DNA of 64,000 nucleotides from Thomasclavelia spiroformis DSM 1552 (GCF_025149465.1 NZ_CP102275.1:1302001-1366000), one strand, 5' to 3'; shown: positions 46,314-55,971, counted from the first letter of the stretch. Numbers and translations: made by a program. Notes: generated by a model not told the origin, from the sequence alone.

Positions 46314-48341
46314 TTACTTTTCCCCCTTCAACAGTGAAATCATCTTCTTTCGTTCATAATAACTAATATACAATAATTCAATTACCAGTTCTAAAATCGC
46401 AAAAGTACAAATAAACTTAATACTGTCTTTTCTAGTTATATCTAATTTTGTACTGGCTGCAAAGATTACTGCATAACTTAGTACACTGACACTGAATAAT
46501 TCCCAATATCTTTTTATCTTTGATTTTCCTAGCATGTATTTAACTGCAATCGTCTTTCCATGTTCATTATAAAACATTAAGATTGACTGAATGATTAAAA
46601 TTAAATATAAAATTACATAAATAATAAATATCAAACCAAAGTCAATCAGCTGTTCTTTAAATGTCATTATATAATGATCATATCGATATTGTGCAGTGAT
46701 AAATTGATGAATACCGTATGGTTTCAGTTCCTCTAGTAATGTCTTAGGATCATCTGTTTTAAAGAACATGCTTTGAATTTCATTGTCAATGAATGAAAAA
46801 GTTCTTTGAATATAAAGAATTGGATTATCCAGTACATATGGCTGCCATAATTTATAATTATAAAATTTACCGTTATTCTTGATATATATTACCGGTTCAT
46901 TTCTTTTTTGATACTTAGCCATTTTTAAACTCTTCAGGCACTAAAATAGTATCTTCTTTGATTTTTTCAATATCAATTTTATTGCCAGCTAAATCCCTGA
47001 TATCATGATCTTTTAAATAAACTGCATTGGTTCTAATCATTGGATAAGGATAAACATCATCTTTTGAAACATCATCATATCTAAGGGTGTCAACATTGTC
47101 AAAATATGTCTGAAAATCACAGTATACTGCTTTATCTATATATTCATAAAATATCTCTTTGCTTTTTTCAGGATTGAAATCTATTGAATATAAATTACCT
47201 ACCTCATCCTTCATTGCTCTTACATTTAGGTAATTAAATACGGTTTACCGTAATTATAGGCATTGACAAACGGTACCAGTAAAACAACCGTAATAATTAC
47301 TTTTATAATCGCCTGAATATAATAAAGCTTACTGAGCTGATTGTGACTGTTTAAATATTTTACATGTCCAACTAAGCGAATAAATAAACAGCTGATTATT
47401 CCAATTCCAAGTAATATTATTAAAAAATAGCCATCAAACTTTATTATATCTCCTAAAACCTTCCATTTAGTTACACTTTCCTGTTTAACTAGGATAAAAA
47501 ATGATAATACATTAATTAATGCAAACTCACCAAACAGCAATGCAAATAGTTTTCCAAATTCATTGATAAATATTTTTATTGTCGATGTCCCCATCATTCG
47601 TCTGATCATATAATTGCGATTCTGTTTTAAGATCATACTGATAATAATTACTGCAAAAACGATTACATTAAACTGTAATAATTTTTTACCTTAAGCTATT
47701 ATTCCTTCGCTCTCGTTAAGAATTGTAATTTCATTAATGCTTCCAGTATGATTAGATACAGAAATACTTTCATCATAGTCATAAAGAAATTCAATAAACT
47801 TATTAAAAACTTTTTCTTTACAGACTATATTAATATAAAGATCATTATCCTTGCATTCTTCAATTTTATTAAACGTTTTAAAATTAAATATCTGTAAATA
47901 CTGGTCAAAAAAATGATTGTCTAAAATCATAATTCGTCCATTGCTTTGATCATCAGCAGCACTGCTGTAATAAGCATCTGTATCTAAACGCGAGAAATCA
48001 ATTTCATCTTTGATATTAATATCAAAAGCTTCCATGACATCATCCCGACTTGAAAAAATATAGCGATTCAAAATCGTATACATCAGCTGATCATCATTTT
48101 TCTCATCACGATATACATATGTAATTTCCTCATTACCGGCAAACTCTATCAAAGCATTATAAATAGTTTCAAAATTATTACCGCTAATACTTAATGAATA
48201 ATTTGTTTCATTAAAGTAATCAGCAATAGTATAATCAGCCAAATAAAGATTCGTTCCCTGAATAATATTAACTTCTCTAACTGACAGATAGACCATTAAA
48301 AATGAAAAAAGTCCCACGATAATAACTAATAATTTTTTCAT
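46314..48341 (-). pseudogene. Bacteriocin-associated integral membrane protein (DUF1430), broken
   Basis: The whole stretch corresponds to one protein of about 675 residues. The N-terminal part MKKLLVIIVGLFSFLMVYLS is followed by an extracellular region. A TAA at 47691-47693 interrupts an otherwise open frame (...NESEGIIA stop GKKLLQFNVIVF). A 1-nt loss near 47230 shifts frame (KPYLIT instead of KPYLNYLNVRAMKDEV), and a second shift near 46920 returns to the first frame. The C-terminal piece has the family features YNYKLWQPYVLDNPILYI and HGKTIAVKYMLGKSK. It would partner the ATPase at 45668-46312. Confidence 0.85.
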
Positions 48342-48360
48342 CCTATCCCTCCTAAAGCTA

Positions 48361-48390
48361 TAAAATACTTATCACTTGATAAGTATTTTA
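48361..48390 (-). terminator. Perfect 13-bp hairpin before the DUF1430 gene
   Basis: TAAAATACTTATC/GATAAGTATTTTA with a 4-nt loop, ending just before the AGGAGGGAT ribosome site of the DUF1430 gene. Bacteriocin precursor genes are often followed by such a leaky terminator. Confidence 0.55.
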
Positions 48391-48568
48391 TATTTAATCT
48401 AATAATTTTCATATCTGTTATAATTATGTTCATGATCTGATTATAATAGTAATGATTTGAATTCCATGTACATTCATCATAACGTTTATCGAAGCTACCA
48501 CCACAACTTACTTTTTCATCACAATATCATTAAACCTAATATCTCCATATTTCTTTTGAATAAACAAT

Positions 48569-48835
48569 TTAAATTAATCCAAACAACCGAATCATTCCAT
48601 ATATTAAACATCCAATTAGAATTATCGCTATCAATAAATATAAAAGTTTTTTGTTTTTAGATGCGTCATCTTTTAAAAAGTTTAAAAGTGCTAATTTTTC
48701 TACAAAAAAGAATGCACTAAAACAAAGAAATACAATTTCATTCCTTTCCATAAAAAATAATGGCATTATTACTATATAAATAAAAGTTATAACTGTAAAT
48801 ACTTTATCAAATTTAAAAAAATATTCTTTTTTCAT
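48569..48835 (-). CDS. Small membrane protein, unknown
   Basis: 88 residues with three to four hydrophobic stretches: VFTVITFIYIVIMPLFF, EIVFLCFSAFFFVEKLALL and LLYLLIAIILIGCLIYGMI. AAAGGAAAGAT precedes the start. It follows the 183-residue protein gene by 39 bp and precedes the DUF1430 remnant. Its size and position resemble small immunity proteins, but no family is recognised. Confidence 0.6.
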   Translation of the reverse strand: MKKEYFFKFDKVFTVITFIYIVIMPLFFMERNEIVFLCFSAFFFVEKLALLNFLKDDASKNKKLLYLLIAIILIGCLIYGMIRLFGLI

Positions 48836-48874
48836 AACTATCTTTCCTTTAAACTTGTTTTATAATTATTGATA

Positions 48875-49426
48875 TTACCAAATATTTTCAATTTCATCTT
48901 GCCATTGTTGCTTGTATTCTTCATAAAATATATCAGTACCTTTAACACTCATATTGCCATTTACATTATAAGTAATTACAAAATCAACAAGTTTATTATC
49001 TTGATAATTTAAACAAACAAAATAATCATCTTTATATACAAATTTTACAAGATCAACTATTTCTATTAAATTAAATTCCTTTGATAATTCTTCTTTATTC
49101 ATTTTTAATAAATCATAATCATCAATTTTTAATGTTTTAATATTATCATTAATTGTTAAACCGATTGCCATTACTGAATTATTTTTTACATTTTGTTCCA
49201 TTGTATAAAGATTTATCCCTGGTTTTTGATTATATAAATTTACATTATCTTTATTATCCATTCTTGTATAACCAGCATTAATGATATTTTGATGTGTTGA
49301 TGTTTTTAGCTCTGTTTTAAGATCATTTATTTGAACAATCACTTCATCATCTTTTTTTGGAAAAATAAATAGTGTTAGAACTATAGCTATTACTACAACG
49401 ATTAAACCAGCTATTATCTTTTTCAT
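48875..49426 (-). CDS. Membrane-anchored extracellular protein, unknown
   Basis: 183 residues from MKKIIAGLIVVVIAIVLTLF; one N-terminal anchor and an extracytoplasmic domain with NQKPGINLYTMEQN and LKIDDYDLLKMNKEELSKE. There is no Cys, so it is not a lipoprotein. The start at 49426 is chosen because GAAAGGA lies upstream; a TTG 18 bp earlier overlaps it. It is the first gene after LytTR promoter P2, so probably part of the bacteriocin-type regulon. Function unknown. Confidence 0.62.
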   Translation of the reverse strand: MKKIIAGLIVVVIAIVLTLFIFPKKDDEVIVQINDLKTELKTSTHQNIINAGYTRMDNKDNVNLYNQKPGINLYTMEQNVKNNSVMAIGLTINDNIKTLKIDDYDLLKMNKEELSKEFNLIEIVDLVKFVYKDDYFVCLNYQDNKLVDFVITYNVNGNMSVKGTDIFYEEYKQQWQDEIENIW

Positions 49427-49587
49427 AGTATCAAATCCTTTCAATAATTATTAAATTTATATCAGTGTATAGCAAATCACTACTTGGATATTTAATATTT
49501 TTGTTATCTAACTCATCGCTCTATTTAAACATTACACAAACAACAAAATTTCTATATAACTTAAAAAGTTTATACTTTTCTATTTAT

Positions 49588-49655
49588 ATTATATTAAATA
49601 AAAACAAATAATCGTCTATTTTATCTTCAAACGGTCAAACATTTACTTAAACGGT
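49588..49655 (-). promoter_or_regulatory. LytTR-type promoter P2 (paired ACCGTTT boxes)
   Basis: ACCGTTT at 49649-49655 and 49629-49635 (20 bp apart, minus strand) and a perfect TATAAT at 49588-49593 after 35 bp. Spacing is identical to P1. It drives the two small membrane proteins and presumably the DUF1430/ATPase genes. Confidence 0.75.
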
Positions 49656-49671
49656 AAATTTCTTAATTAAT

Positions 49672-49703
49672 TAAAAAAGGACCTAAGATATTATCTTAAG
49701 TCC
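49672..49703 (-). terminator. Terminator of the marR-ABC exporter operon
   Basis: Minus-strand stem GGACTTAAGATA/TATCTTAGGTCC followed by TTTTTTAATT, just after the exporter stop codon. Confidence 0.8.
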
Positions 49704-49710
49704 GCATATA

Positions 49711-51564
49711 TTAGTTATCAAGTCCTTCAAACTGTGAACGATATAACGATGCATAGAAACCATCTTTTTCAAGTAATGACTCATGATTACCAAGTTCAAC
49801 AATATCGCCATCTTTCATAACAATAATTGTATCAGCATCTCGAATTGTTGATAAACGATGAGCAATAACAAAACTTGTTCTTCCTTCCATCAATCTTTCC
49901 ATTCCTTTTTGAATCAAAACTTCTGTTCTTGTGTCTACTGATGAAGTAGCTTCATCAAGGATCAAAATTTTTGGATCCTTTAAAAATGCTCTTGCAATCG
50001 TTAATAACTGTTTTTGTCCTTGTGAAATATTTGATGATTCTTCATTAATAACTGTATCATAACCATCTTCTAAAGTTTGAACAAAGTGATCAACATAAGC
50101 CACTTTACAAGCTTCTTGAACTTCTTGATCACTGGCATCTAATTTACTATACATTAAATTTTCTTTAATCGTACCATTAAATAACCAAGTATCTTGTAAA
50201 ACCATTCCAAATAATGAACGTAAATCTTTACGAGCAAAATCTCGAATATCTTTACCATCAATAAAGATAGTTCCTCCATTTAACTCATAAAATCTCATTA
50301 ATAATTTAACAATTGTTGTCTTGCCTGCTCCTGTAGGTCCTACAATTGCAACAGTTTGTCCAGAATGAACATGCAAACTAAAATCATTAATAATTGTTTG
50401 ATCTTCTAAATAACCAAAATTAACATCAGCAAAGGTTACAGAACCTTTGATCTTTTCAAGTTCGTCTTTTGTAATCTTAGGAGTTTCTTTTTCTAACTCT
50501 TCTTCATCTAAAAACTCAAAAACACGTTCTGCAGCTGCTGCTGTACTTTGTAACATATTCATTGTTTGAGCTAATTGACTAATTGGTTGATTAAATTGTC
50601 TTACATATTGGATAAATGCTTGAATATCACCAATCGAAATATTTCCACCACCGGCTAAGACACCACCTAACAAACAAACGGCAACATAACCAACATTACC
50701 AACAAAATTAGTAATTGGCTGCATTAAGCCAGAGAAAAATTGCGATTTCCAGGCACTTTCATATAAACTATCATTATATTCATCAAACTGTTTTACTGAA
50801 GCTTCTTCACCATTAAATGCTTTAACAACGTTATGTCCACCATACATTTCTTCAATATGGCCATTGACATCACCTAATGCTTGTTGCTGTTTAGCAAAAT
50901 ATTTTTGTGAACGTTTCATTACAATGCTAATTAATAACATTGAAACAGGTAAGACACACACTGCAATAATTGTCATTTGTGGCGAAATACTTAACATCAT
51001 GATAAAAATTCCTACCACCGTAACACTCGAAGTAATTACCTGTGACATACTTTGATTCAATGATTGAGCAATTGTATCAATATCATTAGTTACCCTACTC
51101 AATATATCCCCACTAGTATGTCGATCAAAATAACTGAGTGGCATACGATCCATTTTTTTAGAAATTGATGTTCTTAAATCATAAGCTACGCGTTGTGAGA
51201 TAGTAGAAGTAATAAATCCTTGAATATAACTAAATAAAGCACTCACTAAATATAATCCTACTAAAATCCAAATTATATATCCAATATATTCAAAATCAAT
51301 ACCACCAGTACCACTGACTTTAGCCATAATTCCTTCACTCAACTTATCAGTTGCTTTAGCTAAAATCTTTGGTCCAACAATTGAAAATACTGTTGAAGCA
51401 GCTGCAAAAATAATTACTATAACTAATTTAAAATAATAAGGTTTTAAATATCTGAATAACTTAGCAATCGTTCCTTTAAAATCCTTAGCTTTTTCACCGC
51501 CACCACGCATACCATGCATGCCAGGGTTGAATTTAGGGCCGTTTCTTCTTTGATTATTACTCAT
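49711..51564 (-). CDS. Heterodimeric ABC exporter subunit with canonical catalytic residues
   Basis: 617 residues: six TM segments (about 40-340) and a C-terminal ATPase. Walker A is GPTGAGKTTIV, Walker B ILILDEATSSVD keeps the catalytic Glu, and the switch His is in VIAHRLST. Its signature, ISQGQKQL, is altered. Together with the 742-residue partner this fits the asymmetric BmrCD/TM287-288 type, with one active and one degenerate site. Such pumps export drugs, peptides or lipids. The start overlaps the partner's end by 8 bp. Confidence 0.9.
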   Translation of the reverse strand: MSNNQRRNGPKFNPGMHGMRGGGEKAKDFKGTIAKLFRYLKPYYFKLVIVIIFAAASTVFSIVGPKILAKATDKLSEGIMAKVSGTGGIDFEYIGYIIWILVGLYLVSALFSYIQGFITSTISQRVAYDLRTSISKKMDRMPLSYFDRHTSGDILSRVTNDIDTIAQSLNQSMSQVITSSVTVVGIFIMMLSISPQMTIIAVCVLPVSMLLISIVMKRSQKYFAKQQQALGDVNGHIEEMYGGHNVVKAFNGEEASVKQFDEYNDSLYESAWKSQFFSGLMQPITNFVGNVGYVAVCLLGGVLAGGGNISIGDIQAFIQYVRQFNQPISQLAQTMNMLQSTAAAAERVFEFLDEEELEKETPKITKDELEKIKGSVTFADVNFGYLEDQTIINDFSLHVHSGQTVAIVGPTGAGKTTIVKLLMRFYELNGGTIFIDGKDIRDFARKDLRSLFGMVLQDTWLFNGTIKENLMYSKLDASDQEVQEACKVAYVDHFVQTLEDGYDTVINEESSNISQGQKQLLTIARAFLKDPKILILDEATSSVDTRTEVLIQKGMERLMEGRTSFVIAHRLSTIRDADTIIVMKDGDIVELGNHESLLEKDGFYASLYRSQFEGLDN

Positions 51565-53785
51565 GTCCTAATTCCTCCTTTGATAACTGTGAATATGCGA
51601 TTTCTTGATATACTTTACAGTTTTTCATCAATTCATCATGCGTTCCTTTACCTACAATCTTTCCTTCATCTAAAACAATAATTTGATTAGCTGACATAAT
51701 TGATGCGATTCGTTGTCCTACAATTAAAACTGTACTTCTTGTCTTTTCAATCATTTTATTCAATTCATTTCTTAACTTAGCATCTGTTTTAAAATCAAGT
51801 GCAGAAAAACTATCATCAAAAATAAATATTTCTGGTTTTTTAGCAATAGCTCGAGCGATTGCTAAACGTTGTTTTTGACCTCCAGAAACATTTGTACCAC
51901 CCTGAGAAATTGGATCATCTAAACGTTTTTCTTTTTGATCAATAAATTCTTTTGCTTGAGCAATTTTAATAACTTCTTCCAATTCTTCATCAGCTGCATC
52001 AGGTGCTCCATAAGTTAAATTAGATTTAATTGTTCCTGAAAATAATAAACCTTTTTGAGGAATCAAACCAATTTTATCTCTTAAATCATGTTGATTAACA
52101 TTTCTAATATCAACCCCATCAACTTCAATTTTACCATCAGTCACTTCATAAAAACGGGGAATTAAATTAATTAATGTACTTTTACCAGATCCAGTTGAGC
52201 CAATAAATGCAGTTGTTTCACCAGGTTTAGCGGTAAAGCTAATATTTTCTAATACTGCTTCATTAGCTCCTGGATACTTAAATGTAACATTTTTAAATTC
52301 AACTAATCCTTTTTTATTTTCATCAAATGATTCAGGATTTTTTGGATCACTGATTTTTACTTCCATTGATAATACTTCATAAATACGATTAGCTGCTACA
52401 CTAGCACGGGGTAACATAATTGCAATCATTGCAATCATTAAAAATGACATAATAATTTGCATTGCATATTGCATAAATGCCATCATTTGTCCAATTGCAA
52501 TATTACCTAAATCAATTTGTTTAGCTCCATAATATACAATCAATAAACTAACAATATTGAAAATAAACATCATGATTGGCATCATTGATACCATTGTACG
52601 ATTAACAAATAAATTAACTTTAGTTAAATCACTATTAGCTTTATCAAATCTTTGTTCACTATGTTCCTCATTTCCAAAAGCTCGAATAACTAACATCCCT
52701 GATAAATTTTCTCTCATTGTTAAATTCAATTTATCAATCAATGATTGCACAATTTTAAATTTAGGCATTACAATTATAAATGTTACAATAATAACCATAA
52801 AAATAATAATTAAAACTAATCCAATGATCCAAGTCATAGATGGTGTATTATTAAAAGCTTTAATTAATGCCCCAATTCCCATCATTGGTGCAAAACATAC
52901 AATCCTAATAAACATAATTACAACCATCTGAACTTGCGTAATATCGTTAGTAGTACGAGTAATTAATGATGCAGTTGAAAATTTATTAAATTCTTCATTA
53001 GAAAAACTTTCAACTTTTTTAAACACATCACTACGTAATAATCTTGAAACACCTGAACCAACTTTACTAGCTAAAAAGCCACATCCAATGGCACAAGCAG
53101 TTCCAATAAGCGCAATTCCTAACATTTTAATACCAGTTTGTAAAATATAACTGTTTTGTACTTGATCAACATCACAACCAAGTTTTTCATATTCAGCTTT
53201 TACACCATTTCCAGCTGCAATTTTTAATGTTGATTCACCCATTGTTTCCATTTGTTGATCAATTTTTTCAAACATTTTATCTTTTTGATCTTGAGGCATC
53301 ATGCCAATAGCATCATATGGGCTCATCCCTGCAGGTAAACTACCAAATTGTTCTTGATATTCTTTAGAATTTGGATCCATGCTATCAATTGATGTAATCA
53401 ATAACATTGGTTTAATTAATATATCTTCTAATTGATCCATTTCTTCATCATCGAGTTCTTTTAATTCATAAAGGTTTTTTCCTTTAGCTTTACTAAATTT
53501 ATCCAATAAATCCTGATCAATATCTTTTGAAGTCACTAATTGATAAGAATCCTCTAAAATTGTTTGATCATCTTCATTTAATAAAACTAATAAATGATTA
53601 AAAGTTTCTTCACTTAATACATCACTTACAGCACTATCAAAACCACCTGCTTGAATACCGACTGATACAATATCTGACATATAATCAGGCAAAGCCAACT
53701 CTGATTGTGATTGCATAAATAATAAACCAACACAAAGTAAAATCGGTGCCCAAAACTTTTTAAAATAATGTTTTAATTTCAGCAT
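51557..53785 (-). CDS. Heterodimeric ABC exporter subunit with degenerate Walker B
   Basis: 742 residues. A first TM segment is followed by an unusually long extracellular insertion of about 180 residues (about 35-215), then the remaining TM segments and an ATPase. Walker A GSTGSGKSTLI and signature VSGGQKQR are intact, but Walker B is IFIFDDSFSALD (Asp for the catalytic Glu) and the switch is VGQRIAS (Gln for His). That is the pattern expected of the non-catalytic half of such heterodimers, not decay. It overlaps the marR stop by 7 bp. Confidence 0.9.
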   Translation of the reverse strand: MLKLKHYFKKFWAPILLCVGLLFMQSQSELALPDYMSDIVSVGIQAGGFDSAVSDVLSEETFNHLLVLLNEDDQTILEDSYQLVTSKDIDQDLLDKFSKAKGKNLYELKELDDEEMDQLEDILIKPMLLITSIDSMDPNSKEYQEQFGSLPAGMSPYDAIGMMPQDQKDKMFEKIDQQMETMGESTLKIAAGNGVKAEYEKLGCDVDQVQNSYILQTGIKMLGIALIGTACAIGCGFLASKVGSGVSRLLRSDVFKKVESFSNEEFNKFSTASLITRTTNDITQVQMVVIMFIRIVCFAPMMGIGALIKAFNNTPSMTWIIGLVLIIIFMVIIVTFIIVMPKFKIVQSLIDKLNLTMRENLSGMLVIRAFGNEEHSEQRFDKANSDLTKVNLFVNRTMVSMMPIMMFIFNIVSLLIVYYGAKQIDLGNIAIGQMMAFMQYAMQIIMSFLMIAMIAIMLPRASVAANRIYEVLSMEVKISDPKNPESFDENKKGLVEFKNVTFKYPGANEAVLENISFTAKPGETTAFIGSTGSGKSTLINLIPRFYEVTDGKIEVDGVDIRNVNQHDLRDKIGLIPQKGLLFSGTIKSNLTYGAPDAADEELEEVIKIAQAKEFIDQKEKRLDDPISQGGTNVSGGQKQRLAIARAIAKKPEIFIFDDSFSALDFKTDAKLRNELNKMIEKTRSTVLIVGQRIASIMSANQIIVLDEGKIVGKGTHDELMKNCKVYQEIAYSQLSKEELGHE

Positions 53786-54237
53786 TGTCTTTCTCCTTTA
53801 TATTCTTCAATATTCAATTTAATAATATTTATTACATCATTTAATTGACTAATTTGTTCTTTACTAACACCTTTAAACAAATTAAGTATTTTTTCTTGTA
53901 ATATTTCCATTCCTTCATTAATAAAGGTATCACCCATATCAGTAATATTTAAGATATAATTTCGTTTATCATGAATGTCTTGCTTTTTAGTAAGATATCC
54001 CATTTTTTCAAGACGCTGTAACCTAACTGATAAAGTTGCTTTAGTTACATTGAGTTTTTTAGCTAACGCATTTTGATTAATATTTTGATGTTTTTTTACA
54101 ATCATCAATAATCTAATCTGACTAGCAGAAAGATCAAATTGTTTAGTTTTTTCGTTTAATAAATAATGCATATTTTTATGCAAATCTTGAAAATTTTCAA
54201 TTAACTTTTTTACATCATCATATTTAACATCCGACAT
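53779..54237 (-). CDS. MarR-family transcriptional regulator
   Basis: 152-residue winged-helix repressor with NQNALAKKLNVTKATLSVRLQRLEKMGYLTKK as helix-turn-helix and wing, and DKRNYILNITDMG. It most likely represses its own operon with the two exporter genes, responding to a small ligand. The ribosome site (AGGAGGT) lies at the edge of IS110 copy 2, which has moved the original promoter and operators 1.65 kb away (see 55929-55971). Confidence 0.9.
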   Translation of the reverse strand: MSDVKYDDVKKLIENFQDLHKNMHYLLNEKTKQFDLSASQIRLLMIVKKHQNINQNALAKKLNVTKATLSVRLQRLEKMGYLTKKQDIHDKRNYILNITDMGDTFINEGMEILQEKILNLFKGVSKEQISQLNDVINIIKLNIEEYKGERQC

Positions 54238-54249
54238 TTTATACCTCCT

Positions 54250-54539
54250 GGTATATTATAAATGACTCATTTAGTTGGTCATCTACAGTATACTTTTTCT
54301 ATCAACCTTATTGATCCGTGGTTGATTACGGTTAGCTTTACTTGTAAAATATTGAAGTATGTGAATGTGGATTTGTATCGCTCCTTGTGGCTTGACTACT
54401 TTAGAAAGGATCTTACCACACCTTATTTCTAAACAATGATTAGTTAGATGAGTCTTGAATTCCTATTTTGAACCAGGTTTTGTGATCTAAGTGTTGTGGA
54501 TGCCATTTCACATGATTGAATTGAAAGGATGTTTTCATT
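54250..54539 (+). ncRNA. Candidate bridge-RNA region of IS110 copy 2
   Basis: It keeps the hairpin ATCAACC/GGTTGAT and the TTGTGGCTTGACTAC to GTGTTGTGGAT block found in copy 1, with small differences spread in the segments between. Inferred by analogy with known IS110 elements. Confidence 0.45.
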
Positions 54540-55724
54540 ATGAAATTAATTGGTATTGATATCGGAAAGAACAAGCACTTCTTTTGTATTATGGATAAAG
54601 ATACTGGTGAAGTTGTCGTTTCGCCATCTTCTTTTCCCAACAATAAAGAAGGGTTCGATTCTCTGATTCAAAAAATTAAACTTTATTCCAAGGACTCTGT
54701 CCTCATCGGTATGGAAGATACCGGTCATTATCACTTTGCTTTGCTGAAATACCTTTTGGACAACCATTTTGCTGTTGCTTTAATCAATCCTAAAACCACT
54801 GATTTTGCTCGTAAGATGCAGGGCGGCATTACTAAAAACGATAAACTTGATACTATAACTATCTGTGATGTCCTGGATACTCACGAACGCAAGAAGCAGT
54901 ATCGTATCACCAGAGTCGATCGCTTCGATCTTTATGAACAGAAGCAGCTGACCAGACATCATCATAATCTAAAAGAAGAATTGAACGTCTATACGAATCG
55001 TCTTCAAAAATCTATCGATATCGTATTTCCTGAGTTCAATCGTCTGTTCAAGAGCAAGTACGGTTCCGTCTACATGAATATCCTTAAAACATTCGGAAGT
55101 GCTGACAATATCGCCAATACTGATATAAGAACGCTTCGCAAATGTTTTGAATCAAAAGGCAGAGGAAGACGTATATCTTTGACACCTGAGCAGCTCAAAG
55201 AATGTGCGAAAATATCAATCGGCATCCCATCAGCTGCTGAAGTGATTCAGATCAGACATCTCATCAGCCAGATCGAGCTTGTCAATGAGCAGATTGCCGA
55301 AATAGATAAAAAAATAGAAGAGTTTTCCGTCCAAAACAACTCTCCTATCCTAACCATACCAGGAATTTCACATTTTTCTGGTACCTCTATTTTAGCCGAA
55401 TTAGGAGAGATATGCAACTATTCCAAACCGTCCCAAATCATTAAATTTGCAGGAGTAGCTCCTTATCATTACGAGTCAAGTCAATATAATGCACAGCATA
55501 CTGCCATTACCAAGAAAGGATCTAAATACTTGCGAAAGACCTTGTACCAGATAATACTTCCTGTAATCAGGTTCAATCCTGTATTCAAAGAATATTATCA
55601 GTTGAAGATTTCTCAAGGCAAAGGCCATCGATGTGCACAAGGGCATTGTGTAAGGAAGCTGCTTAGAATCGTTTATCATCTGCTGAGTACAAATCAGCAG
55701 TTCAATCCTGGACTTCTAAGATAA
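54540..55724 (+). CDS. IS110-family transposase, copy 2
   Basis: 394 residues, intact. It has the same DEDD and C-terminal Ser motifs as copy 1: GIDIGKN, GMEDTGHYH, INPKTTD, ILTIPGISHFSGTS and FAGVAPYHYE. It follows GAAAGGATG. It differs from copy 1 at roughly one residue in six or seven. Confidence 0.95.
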   Translation: MKLIGIDIGKNKHFFCIMDKDTGEVVVSPSSFPNNKEGFDSLIQKIKLYSKDSVLIGMEDTGHYHFALLKYLLDNHFAVALINPKTTDFARKMQGGITKNDKLDTITICDVLDTHERKKQYRITRVDRFDLYEQKQLTRHHHNLKEELNVYTNRLQKSIDIVFPEFNRLFKSKYGSVYMNILKTFGSADNIANTDIRTLRKCFESKGRGRRISLTPEQLKECAKISIGIPSAAEVIQIRHLISQIELVNEQIAEIDKKIEEFSVQNNSPILTIPGISHFSGTSILAELGEICNYSKPSQIIKFAGVAPYHYESSQYNAQHTAITKKGSKYLRKTLYQIILPVIRFNPVFKEYYQLKISQGKGHRCAQGHCVRKLLRIVYHLLSTNQQFNPGLLR

Positions 55725-55928
55725 TCGATTGAGAAAAATAAAATTTTAAAAATTGGACCTAGAAGGTTGTTTTCGTCATGCCTAAAATTGCAAATCCGTA
55801 TTCACTTTTCAAATAACTTTACTATCTAACTGTTAGAATCAAAATATTTACTATTTTCAAACTTTTTCATTAAAAACACTTGATTTTTATATAGTTAGCT
55901 TTCTTAAATAAATAATTCCACCTATTAT

Positions 55929-55971
55929 TTAGTATACGAACCATTATAGTTAGTATTCAAACTATTGTCAA
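55929..55971 (-). promoter_or_regulatory. Displaced marR promoter and twin operators
   Basis: Perfect minus-strand TTGACA (55966-55971), 17-bp spacer and TATAAT (55943-55948). Two copies of TTAGTATNCRAAC (plus strand, 55929-55941 and 55950-55962) flank the -10 box 21 bp apart, each with a TAGT...AC[TC]A half-palindrome. They look like MarR operators. The promoter points at marR, but IS110 copy 2 lies between. Confidence 0.7.

Larger units (their letters stand above)
54248..55900 (+). mobile_element. IS110-family insertion sequence, copy 2
   Basis: Same layout as copy 1, bounded by CT dinucleotides at 54248-54249 and 55899-55900. Removing the element while keeping one CT core rebuilds a continuous minus-strand leader in which AAAGGAGGT stands right before the marR start, strong support for these ends. 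The element sits between the marR promoter and gene, with its transposase reading in the opposite direction. Confidence 0.88.

Noticed and set aside
48457-48660. Plus-strand 67-codon frame near the DUF1430 gene
   Set aside because: No ribosome site; antisense to the small membrane protein gene and the possible precursor remnant.
51557-53785. Reading the altered Walker B and switch of the exporter subunit as pseudogene decay
   Set aside because: The rest of the protein is intact and the changes match the known non-catalytic site of heterodimeric exporters.
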